The position numbers and the translations under genes are program-made. Under the pieces are notes generated by a model that did no database searches, was not told the origin of the DNA, and was given only the letters and a program-made list of their open reading frames with translations. A stretch of 64,000 bases of DNA from the NCBI RefSeq assembly GCF_000313135.1, contig NW_004457466.1, positions 55,395 to 119,394 on the forward strand, given 5' to 3'. Position 1 is the stretch's first letter. Each line of letters opens with the position of its first letter. The DNA is from Acanthamoeba castellanii str. Neff (taxonomy: Eukaryota > Discosea > Longamoebia > Acanthamoebidae). Shown here piece after piece: positions 30,823 to 41,228 of the stretch.

Positions 30823-32870
30823 ATGGAGTGGAGATCAGAGGCGGGCGGAGGACGAGGCGCCTCACGCTTCGGCGTTGGCAGTGCGACTGGCGGGCGACGA
30901 CGAGATGCAGGCGGTGAGGAAAGCGGCGAGGGTGGTAGAGGCGAGGGGCGAGGGAGAGGAGGGCGACAACTGTATAAACCAGATGGCGGAGGCACCAGCA
31001 CACCGAGGCGTGAACTATTTGGCGAAGGGGACGCGTCAGGAGGTCGGGGGCGAGATCGGCGAGGAGGCGGCGGGCGAAGGGGCAACCGAAAGGATCAAAA
31101 GGTAGTTTATTTATTTTATTTGTTATAATGCATTCTTATCGTCCTGCACCAACCGCAGAGGGATGACCCCGACTATCAGCGCGGTCCAGCAGCTATGCCC
31201 ACGCCGACCATCCTCGCCAAGAAGGAGCCGTCTGCTGGTGGCTCCGGGGAGCCCGGCGCTGGCCCATCGCCTTCTGCCTCGCCGCTGCACTCGTCGGCCA
31301 TGGCCCCACCAGGAGAGGCGGGACTGCGACACGCTTCGGGCAAGGCCACGGAGCCGATGTCGGCCTCGGGCAAGCTCATCAACGAGTACCTGGGCTTTTC
31401 GTATGACAGCGCCTTCAAGGTGGGCCTCCACTGTGTGCTGTTGGGTGAATGCCGCATCTCCTTCTCCCTTTCGGACTTACTGACGTTCTACGACATGCTG
31501 CTTCTTTGTGCGGTGGTAGCTCCTGACAGATCAAAGCGACTTTGCTGTGGTCGGCGTGTTGGGCAAGCAGGGCGTGGGCAAATCCACTATCATGTCCGAC
31601 CTGTGCGGCTTGTTCTCGCGGGAGGTTTGATTCCACCACCTCCACCTTCTTGCAATCCTTGTTGTGCTCGTTATCGCTGGCACGAGGCCAACAACTCTGT
31701 GTCTTCTAGGACCCCGAGGCGACTCCACCATTTGCCACACAATCCCAGGAGACTGCGCTGCGGTGTGGGCATGAAACGGTGGGCGTCGACATGTGCGTGA
31801 GCCCTGATCGGGTCATCGTCCTCGACACTCAGGTTTGCCTGTCTTCCCTTCACATACACACACACACACACGTAGCACCGCCACCGTGACCGTCTGCTGA
31901 CTGGCCACTTCTCCCGACAGCCCGTGCTGAGTCCCTCGATACTCTTTCAAATGCTGGACGGCGACTATCCGCTACCGGCGGACGTCTCCTCCCACGAAAA
32001 CCTGCAGGAGCTGCAGTCCCTCCAACTGGCGGTCCTCCTCTTCTCCATCTGCCACGTCGTCGTCGTTGCGCACGACTGGGCGGCGGACGTAGATCTGTGG
32101 AAGTTCGTTCGCTCCGTCGAGATGCTCAAATATCGGATACCCGACGTCGCTGCACACATGGCCACCCTGCCTGACGACCACACCGAGCAAAACGAGTACT
32201 ATCCGGACATCGGTACGCCCGGCTGACAACCACTCCTCATTTTTCCCGTTCGTGTGGTGATGCTCGCAATCGCCACATTCTGAAAGCCAGTGCTGCAGTG
32301 TTCGTGTTCAACAAGCAGCCGGACGAAAGCTTCGCGGAGCCGTCGCTGTCTTCCCTGCGCCAATCCCTGCAACGCTTTTTTGCCCACTCGAAGTGCAAAT
32401 GCAAGAGCACGAGCACCACCACCACGACGACGACGACAGGCAGCGGCGAAGCCGAGGAAGGCCCTGCGTTCTTCCTTTTGCCCGTAAATGAGGACTTGAC
32501 CGACGCCTCGGTACGCCTACACCACGAGCCTTTGCACTTTCCATCGGAGGCTGACATCATTTTGCACGTACAGGTGCAGCACATCCACAGCGAGAGCTAC
32601 GAGGTTGCTTTGGAGCGCTTCCGCTCTCACGTCCTCAGCATGCCCAAGCGCAGCTTCTCTCGTCCTCTGACCGAGCGCGAATGGTGCGTGGTGAACCCGC
32701 TCGCTTCCTTTTTCAATGAGTGTCCACTGGGCTCCCCTACTGACGTACCTGTGTGAGTGAACCTCAGGTTGAAGAACACCGGACGGATATGGGAGCTCAT
32801 CAAGAAATCGCCCTTCCTCTCCGACTACAGCCGCACTCTCAACAAAATGGGCCTCTATCAGAAGACGTGA
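30823..32870 (+). CDS. SMG9: nonsense-mediated decay factor SMG9
   Basis: Eight exons: 30823-31101, 31159-31419, 31520-31624, 31710-31832, 31921-32212, 32299-32510, 32574-32683, 32768-32870; 494 residues. The first 100 residues are Gly/Arg-rich, an RGG-like tail. The G-like domain begins at LLTDQSDFAVVGVLG with P-loop GKQGVGKST, then TVGVDMCVSPDRVIVLDTQP, VLSPSILFQMLDGDYPLP and LFSICHVVVVAHDW, which are characteristic of SMG9. SMG9 pairs with SMG8 and restrains the SMG1 kinase that phosphorylates UPF1. The gene is divergent from the C2 gene (238 bp between starts) and convergent with the BPI-like gene (101 bp between stops). Exon 6 uses the second of two nearby AGs, because only that one keeps the frame. 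Confidence 0.92.
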
Positions 32871-32971
32871 CGCGTCTCCTCGGCCCACTCACTTTGAACT
32901 CGATCGTAAAAACTCTTATGCACAAAATATTGCCCACACAACACAAAATGACTCTATATCTTACAGGTGGC

Positions 32972-35557
32972 CTAGAGAGAGCGGGCGAGTTGCGGCGAGA
33001 CAGCGAAGTCGGCGGAGAGGGTGACGTAGTCCTTGCTGTACACCAGCGTCGGGTTCACGTAGTGGAAACCTGATGGCGGACAAAGCAAGCGCCATCGGGA
33101 TCAGCTCACGCAGGCATCCATACAACATACAACAACACACACACCACACACGTAGGCGTACCGGCAAGAGTCGGGAATGTGAAGAGAGGGTTAAGTCTCA
33201 GGTACTCGTTGACAGGGTAGAGGAGCACGTTGTCGAACAGCGCATCCAAGAAGAAGTTGATCACGGACACATCGAAAGTGCCGATTTGCGACGACTGTTG
33301 AGCCAGCAAGAAGGAACACGTTAAGCCACACAACGCTCAAGTGTAACTGGGCCAGCCGATGGCACGTACCTTGATGACGGTGGTGAAAGATGCGATGTAG
33401 AACTTGCCATGCACAGCCTGGGATCCGTTGCCGAAGTAGAGCTGGGCACCAAAGCGTCAAGTCGCCTGTCAGCGAGGGTGTGGGCTCGGCTAGAAAGCAA
33501 GAGCGGACGAACCTCGAACTTGAGCTCGAATGTGGTCTCGAGATCGAACACGTTTACCCAGCTGCCGTTCGGGGCGATCACGTTCACCGCCATATCGCCC
33601 ACCATGTTGACCGCCATTCCTTGAGTGTGAGAAGCCGGTGAGTGCGTGCCGCTCGCGGTGTGCGGTGAGCGGTATGCAAACCAATCATGATCATTACCTT
33701 CAGTCTTGCTCGAGGTGTCGATGTTGAAGGTGATGGGCTTCGATACGAGAAAGTCAATGTTCATGTCCCAGTCTGCCCGCGAATGCAAGGAATGTGGCAT
33801 CAGCGAATCCAATGTATTGCCGAGTACGTGTGTGTGAAGGGAGTTGTACTGGGGTAGAGCTTGTAGAGGTTGGGCAGAATGAAGGAGAAGGTGGCCGTGT
33901 TCATCTTGAAGGGCAGCCATGCGGGCAGGTCGCTGTTGGTGATGAGGTAGGTCAACAGGCCCGACTTGTAGTACGCCCACCCTATACCGACCGCGCATGA
34001 TGAGCAAACGCGGTCCCGATCGGCGCTGAACAAATTCTATAGGCAAGTGTAGAGCAAGATGAAGCGCAGTACCGGCAGTGTCGAAGAGGTACTGTCCCAC
34101 GGAAAGCTGCAGCATTTGGTTGGTCGCCAGGGCGGGTATGGGAGTCGGAGTGTAGTTCGAGTGCAGGCCCGAAGCAAGGAACACCTCGCCTATGATGCGT
34201 TGTGTGCGGTTGGGCATTTTGGTAAGTTCGGCGCGTACGTGCGCGGCGGAGGGTAAGCGGCGGTAGTGGCGCACCCTTCACGGGAATGAGGAAATAGCCG
34301 GGCGCGAAGACGGGAGACGAGGGCAGGGAGACGTCGATGACGGCCTGGCTCCCGTTGGGCGGGAGGCCAATGTGCAGTGACTGGTTGTGAATCAGCTCAT
34401 TGACCTCTCCATTCCTGGGTGGCGCAAGCGCTCACTCGCATGAGTGCACAGTCACTACGCAGCGAAACAGCTCAAAGGAAACGCACAGCTTGTCGCGAAC
34501 AGTCGCGGTGATCGTGTCCTGGATCTGCGTCCTGATGGTGCCGTTGAAGAGATACAGGAAGAAGCGCACGATGACACTGTACCGAAGAGGAAAGGAGAAG
34601 GTTACATCGTGGCGCTCGAGGCGTGCTTCTTAGATGGTGGGAGCCGGCCGTGCGTACTCGAGAATCGTAGAGTCGGAGGAGATCGAGGTGTCGAACTTGC
34701 CCAAAACGACCGAGACACTCGGACAAGAGATCACCGGGTAGCCCTTCTGATCGGCCGTGGCGCCCAACTGCAGAGTAGTAGTGGTGTCGTGAGAACGAAT
34801 CCGAAAGACATACACGCACCACCGCACATGCACATCGCAGAGAGAGAGAGAGAGAAACAGAGCGTGAGAGGCACCTGCAGTTGCACGCTGAGCTTGCTCA
34901 CAGCAATTTTGGCGGTGCCTGTGCCGCTGCACGAGGGAAGGAGGTGAGCAACGAGCAACAAGGCGCCGTGCGGGCGCACGGTAGCGACAACGTACTTGAG
35001 GTTGACGAGCGGGTTGGGGATGCCGTAGGCAAAGTTGGCTGCGATCTTGGCGCCACCGTCGGCCACGCTAAAGTTCAGCCCGCTGCCCGGCACAATGGAC
35101 AGCGTGTCTACGTGGAGCAAACACAGAAAAACGATGCTGCTCAGAGCCACAAAGGCATCAAGCACGTTTTACGTTTTACGCAGGGGCGGGGGTCTGCACC
35201 TTGGTCGAAGGTGACGTTGCGAATGCTGATGTTCGCCACGGTGTAGCCGATCTTGACAGTGAGGCCAAGAATGTTGATGTCCTCTTCGCCCGTAATGGGG
35301 GCAAGATCGAGGGTGGAGATCAAGTAATTCGCCCATTGTGGCGTCAGGGCGCGCTGCACGGCGTTCACGCCCGCGGCAGTCATCACCGCTTGGACGGAAG
35401 CCACGCCGTCTGAGGGGCCTCTGGCCCATCTGGTAGCCCCGGATGCAGTTGGGCCATCTTCTTCCGTCCTAATGGCAATTGGTACGCGTTGCGAGGCTTC
35501 AGCAACCCTCAGGCCAACAAGTGCCACCACCACGATGACGATGCACAGGGCCTTCAT
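32972..35557 (-). CDS. secreted BPI/LBP/CETP-family lipid-binding protein
   Basis: Thirteen exons on minus: 35557-35200, 35107-34996, 34926-34875, 34767-34658, 34576-34487, 34414-34275, 34189-34073, 33981-33850, 33772-33698, 33619-33513, 33441-33370, 33294-33162, 33069-32972; all phases close; 531 residues. An N-terminal signal peptide (MKALCIVIVVVALVGL, cut near AEA) is followed by two BPI-type halves. Evidence includes the WANYLISTLDLAPI segment, LNFSVADGGAKIAANFAYG, repeated amphipathic beta strands and several N-glycosylation sequons. This fold binds lipids or LPS in hydrophobic pockets. In a bacterivorous amoeba it may handle bacterial lipids in the phagosome or lipid transfer; this is inference. 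An ATG 21 nt upstream is an alternative start but would weaken the signal peptide. Confidence 0.82.
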
Positions 35558-36003
35558 CCTACTGCTCCTTGGCTGCACAGGGCAATCGTTGTTTTCGTTT
35601 TCTTCAAAGGAAATCGTCCTGAAAAAAAAAGAAATTCTCCTCGACTATACTGGGCGAAAAGATATCGAAAAGTCAGTCCTACTTCGTAAGAATAAAAAGG
35701 GAGCCGCGTGATTGGGGCAGATCACTTGTTTCGCGAAGAGGCGAGAGCCACTGGACTCGGCACGGACTTCTGCAGAAGAGGAGGAAATGATGGGTGTGAG
35801 CGACGTGGATTTCGTACGTATCGCACATCGAGCCCTGCCGCAGGCTGCGGCGTCTGCCCAAGAGAACAGTTCACTGTCAATACAGAAGAGAGGAAGAGCC
35901 GACCCGAAGCAAGCAAGACAAGAATTGCCAAGAAGAGTAAGAGTAAGAGAAAGCGCATAGAGAAAAGGTAGGAGAGCAGCGGCTGAGTACGCTCAACACA
36001 AGC
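35558..36003. other. divergent intergenic region, BPI-like / PLC
   Basis: Holds the two divergent promoters. AT content is raised near 35610-35700. No coding support and no clear TATA box. Confidence 0.45.
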
Positions 36004-39000
36004 ATGCAACACAAGATGGACAGAGAGAAAGGAATGCAACGCTCCTTTTTGCTGCATCTCATCAACGCCGACAACCTGCCACCCGAAGGTAACTCCCTTC
36101 CTCAATGGCCTGCTCTTCCCTCTCCCTTTGCCCACCTTCGCGTACCACAGTCGACTCTGGTGTGATTGTGTCGGTGTCGACGAAGCAGCAACTCGGAAAG
36201 GGAGAGGTCCTGCATCGCACCGCCCCTGCCTACCCTTCGGCCGATGGGTCCGTGGTCTGGGGCCAGTCCCTCCTCATCGATACCATCGAGCCCTGGGACA
36301 AGTTCGTCCTCACCATCGACCTGCACCCCTCGCACAACCGCCAACAGCACAAGGTTCGCACCTATCTAGGAATTCTTTTTCTCCTTCTTTTCCTAATATA
36401 TGCTTGTGATGCTGATGCAAGCAGCAGGGGGCGGAGGGGCGAGGCCAGTGGCAGGCAGATTTGAGGCTGGGCTTCCTGCGCTTGAAGCAGGGTCAGGAAG
36501 AGACTCTGCGCTTCGCGCTGTACGATAATAGAGGCCATGCCGCGAGACGAAGATCAGGTGCCGCCCAGCAGATGGCTGGCGTGGATACTGACGAGGCCAC
36601 CGACAGCGAGGACGACGGCGACGATGCCATCGGCGTATACCTGCGCATCGGCATCAAGACCCTCAATTTTTCCAATTTCCCCACACCTGGCGATGAAAGC
36701 TCAGATGAGCTCTCAGAATCGGAGGAAGACGAGCGGGCGCACTGGGCCACTCAGTCGTCGGGCGAGATCCCAGTTGTGGTGCCTTCGCGTACCAAGGACA
36801 AGCAGCGGGTGAGCGACAGCGACAGCGAGGAGGATTTGACGTCGAGCGATCTGTCCGACACAGAGGAGGATTCCCAAGAAGAGGAGGAACAGCTGCGGCA
36901 AAACGAAGCCAAACGACTGGCGACGAAGCTGCAGGAGGGCGCCAACTTCTTGCTCGTTACCCGCAAGCACGGCGTGCGGCCCAGCCATGTGCGTCTCAGC
37001 GGCGATCAACGCACCATCATCTGCCGGCGACACACCAGTACCAAACCCTCTTCGCGCCTTCATGGAGTTTTGCTTTTCTACTAACGTGAGTCACTGTGTT
37101 TGTAGTTTTGCTCGACAGCGTGGATGAGCTGAGGGAGGGCCAGGCGACGGCTGAATTCGAGATTCACAGACAACCGGACAAGACGCACCTGTCGTTCTCG
37201 CTGATCTACAACATGCGCAAGGCGTTCAACCTGATCGCGGAGAACGAAGAACAGTACAAGACGTGGGTGAATACCCTCAAGTGTCTCATCAAGAAGCAGG
37301 TGGACGAGGAATCTGCGTACGTAGGCCTTGAGTCGCTTCATTAGGGCACAGACTTCAAGCTGCAACTCACCATCATGGGATACCATAACAGATATGCGGA
37401 GCGGGCGTGGCACGCCTTGGGCGGTAAGTCTGAGCTGTCGGTGGAGGAGATATTGAGGCTAATGCGGAAGCTGAACATGCGGCCGACCAAGGCGTATGCC
37501 GAAGAGATGCTGCGCATCGTTGACGCCAACAGCGATGGCCATCTACAGGTGCGCTCGCGTTATGCAACATGCAGCATGTGACGCAGGTAAACTGACACAC
37601 ATTCCTCTCCTTCGGTTCAGTATGAGGAATTCTTGCAGCTGCTGCGATTGTTGCGACAGAGGGCAGAGCTGCACGAACTGTTCGACAAATATGCGACCGA
37701 CGACGACGTGCTGACGCCCAAGCAGTTCCTCAAGTTCCTACAGCGCGAGCAGAAGGTAAGGCCGACCCCATATCCATAACCTTGCTTTCCTCGTTCCTGC
37801 CTCTGACCTCCCTACTCGCATGGCAGGAGGACATGTCGCTCAAGCAGTGCACCATAATCATGAAAAAGTTCATGGGCGAGTGTAAGGACATCGATATTAC
37901 CCTCAACACCCTGTTGCCTTCGGCCGCGGCCTTTGGCTCGGCCAAGAGACGCCAACGGTTCTTGCGACTGCTGCGTCAGATCTTCCTCCACTTCCCTTCC
38001 TTCGTGAAGCACACAGCCAAGCTGGCGAAGGAGAAGGCGGACCGACACCGCATCAAGAAGCGCGAACCGGCCTACCTGGACGAAGCGCACGCCCAAGAGA
38101 CCGGCAGCGGAGGGAGCAGCTCGAGCGCCCCGGACGGCGCTGCTGCGGAGCCTGCAGAGTCCGCGGAGCCCAGCCCGGCAGACGACGACCACAGGGGACG
38201 CAGCACAAGGCCAGACCCCCCGGTTGGGACTGCGATGAAGCGACAGGGCAGCATCGTCGACTTCTGGAACGACTGGGCCGAGGCAAAGGAGCGGAAGGAC
38301 CGACGCGAGCAGCAAGAGAAAGCCGAGACCGACAAGAAGGACAAGGATGAAATTGTCAAGGTCACCATGAATAGGTGGCAGTTCTTCCAGTACATGATCT
38401 CCGATCACAACTCGGTCTTCATCCCCGAGAAGCGAAAGCTCTACCAGGACATGAAGCGACCGATCACCGACTACTTTATTGGTACCTCGATCTTCCCGCG
38501 CTCTGCGAACTGTTGTGCACTTGGTCCGCTCGCTCACCAACCACCACCACGCGCTTCCTTGTCACCAGCGTCCTCGCACAATACCTACCTGACCGGCAAC
38601 CAACTCAAATCCAAGTCGGCCACGGAGATGTACGTGCTGGCGCTCAAACAGGGATGCCGCTGTCTAGAGCTGGACTGCTGGGACGGCAAGCGCGGTTACC
38701 CGATCGTTTACGTACGTGCTCACACCGGCCCTATCGACTCCAGTATGAGAGTGTCGCTGATTCTATTGTCTCCTCACGCAGCACGGGCACACGCTCACTT
38801 CGCGAGTGCGATTCGAGGATGCTGTGATTGCCATCGCCAAATACGCCTTCTTTTCGTCGCCGTACCCGCTCATCTTGTCCCTTGAAGTCCACTGCTCCAA
38901 GCCGCAACAGATCATGATGGCCGAGATGATGAGGTACGCGAATGACTGAATGAATACCCTTGTGGTCCCTGTACTTGCGCCCAGGCTCACCTTCCGCGAC

Positions 39001-40504
39001 AGGAAAGCGTTTGGGGACATGCTGGCCTTGCCGTTCGTCGATGGCGAGCGGGATTCTCTGCCCTCGCCCGAGGACCTCAAGTATAAGATTTTGCTCAAGG
39101 GTACGACTTCGCTTCACTTCCTCTTCGCGATGCTCGATTGGTACGTTGTGAGCCAACCACCCTTTTTTCCACAGGTTCCCCGGTCAGACTGCAGGCGGAT
39201 GAGACAGAGCAAGAAGAGGGGCAGGACAGGAAGTCGGTCAGAAAGGCGCCCAAGGAGAAGGTCGCGCAGGAGCTGAGCGACGTGCTCTACCTCAAGTCGG
39301 TTCACTTCGACAGCTTCCAGCAATTCAAAGGTGCATACACTCCCTCCCTTCATGCAGGGTTGATACCTTAACTCACCCAACCCTGTGTTCTTACAGAGGA
39401 GAAGTGCAACCGTATGACCTCGCTCGCCGAAGTCCGCGGCTTCAAGCTGTTGACTTCTGCCGCGCCGGAGCTCGTCAACCTCAACCGCCATAAGTTCACT
39501 CGTATCTATCCCAAGGGTACCCGTTTCGCCTCGACCAACTACGACCCGGTGCCGTTCTGGAACGCAGGGTACGCGCAGCAGACCTTCCTTCAGCTTTGCT
39601 CTCGCCCTGTGTTTGACCGACCCCTACTCGCGGCTCGCCGTACAGGTCTCAACTCGTAGCGCTCAACTACCAGCATGTGGGCAAGAAGATGTTCTACAAC
39701 CATGGGAAGTTCCTCGAGAACGGCCAGTGCGGTTATGTGCTCAAGCCGCCAGTGCTCAGGTCTGATAACAGGCGGCGATTCGACCCGAGGCAATCCACGC
39801 ACCTCTCGACCTCGACTGTTCGTCGGTTGACAGTACAGGTACGCACTCGTTCTTTTCTATAGCTTTGTTCGCCGTATTGCGGCTAGCTCACGTCCATTCA
39901 ACAGATAATCAATGCTCGCCAGCTGCCTCACGTGGCCAAGGTTGTCAACCCTTACGCGATTGTTGCGGGTACGCTTTGCCAACGCTTGGACGATCGAAGA
40001 CAGTGCGGGGCCTCACCATTGCTGTCTTTCCTTCGGCAGTGAACGGAGTTGAGAAGGACGCGCGTGCCTTCAGGACGAAGGTGGTGAGGAACAACGGCTT
40101 CGACCCGCAGTGGAACCAAACGTTTGACTTCCCCCTGACGGCCAGCGAACTCGGCATTTTCCTCATCGCCATCTACGACAAGCGAGAGCGCTTCGCCAAG
40201 GATCGTCTGGTACGTCTACGAAGCTCCTGTTGCTTGCGATCATGTGAATGACAGTGTCTCGCTATGATAACAGATCTGCTACTACTCCATCCCCGTGGAG
40301 TGCATACGCGCGGGCTATCGAGTGATGCATCTGTTCGATAAGAAGGGCAAGCGCATTCCGATGTCGAACCTCCTCTGTCGCTTCAGCCTCAAGCAGTCGA
40401 TACTGGGACCCAACCTGGACCGCATGAACGCCAACATGAACAAGCTGCAGTCGACTCTGACCCTTCCCCGGCTGCCTTCCCTCGCCTGGACCCACAAGAA
40501 GTGA
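36004..40504 (+). CDS. phosphoinositide-specific phospholipase C
   Basis: Sixteen exons: 36004-36088, 36151-36353, 36428-37037, 37106-37316, 37392-37548, 37621-37755, 37827-38481, 38569-38711, 38782-38933, 39003-39100, 39175-39330, 39397-39568, 39646-39838, 39905-39968, 40040-40209, 40274-40504; about 1,144 residues. Order: an N-terminal C2-like region ([13 protein letters not shown]), an acidic Ser/Asp/Glu-rich linker, a PH domain, EF-hands ([15 protein letters not shown]), the X half with both catalytic His ([11 protein letters not shown] and HGHTLTS) and LSLEVHCS, the Y half ([24 protein letters not shown]), and a C-terminal C2 ([21 protein letters not shown]). It cleaves PIP2 to IP3 and DAG. 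The C-terminal order matches PLC delta; the extra N-terminal C2-like part does not. Confidence 0.93.
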
Positions 40505-40727
40505 TGGCACACAACAACACGAGCACCTTCCCCGTACTTTCTCATTTCTTTTTCTGAGCATTTTTGTGTTCGTGCGCGTCGCCAACACGATGGAGGAAAG
40601 CCCACCGATTGGGCTCTCTCTGGGTACGCTCCTATGATGGCTGTTCTGTTGAGGCTGGTGCTGGCACGATTGTGATGGTTCTGCAAGCAAATCTGAATTT
40701 TGCCCCCCCCCCGATTTAGATGAGATT
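40505..40727. other. intergenic, PLC 3' side
   Basis: Short non-coding stretch with a C9 run near 40703; nothing further supported. Confidence 0.4.
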
Positions 40728-41114
40728 ATGGCATGGAGCGAGCGCCATGCGCTGCCTCAACGACGACAGCAGCAGCATAAATGGAAGGGACCAGAAAGGA
40801 GGACACAGAAGCCTGAAGCCGTTTCTGACAGGAAGAGAAGAGAAAGGGCGAAGGGTGAAAGCGAGCAATCAGAAGAGAGAAGCGCGAAGAGGCGGCGAGC
40901 AGATGAGCCGCGACCAGCCAAAGAGGAGGAGCACAAGATGGAGGAAGAGGAACAAGGCACCACCACTGGCGAAGCAGCAGACGCCAAGCGGAAACGACCG
41001 GAGATGCAGGAGAGTTTTGTGATTGTGCGACCCAAGGGTCCACCCATGTGGAAGGTACGCGAGCAGCAGGAGAAGGAGCGGCAGCTAAAGAAGGCGAAAG
41101 CGGGCGAGTTGTAA
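40728..41114 (+). CDS. small charged hypothetical protein
   Basis: Single frame of 128 residues between PLC and the helicase on the same strand. It is very rich in Arg, Lys and Glu, with basic clusters (KRKRPEM, SAKRRRADE) that could be nuclear signals. The end is more structured: SFVIVRPKGPPMWKVREQQE. No family recognised. It may be a real small nuclear protein, an exon of a longer transcript, or chance. An internal ATG at 40938 is an alternative start. The opposite strand is also open here, which lowers confidence. Confidence 0.4.
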   Translation: MAWSERHALPQRRQQQHKWKGPERRTQKPEAVSDRKRRERAKGESEQSEERSAKRRRADEPRPAKEEEHKMEEEEQGTTTGEAADAKRKRPEMQESFVIVRPKGPPMWKVREQQEKERQLKKAKAGEL

Positions 41115-41228
41115 AGCACTTTGCCCCCATCTTGCACCTTGCCCACTTCTTTTGTAGTTTCGAGAAGCGAGTGAGGAAAAGAGAAGGAAAACAAGGACCA
41201 ACTTTAACATAACCCGGCACAGCGCAAG

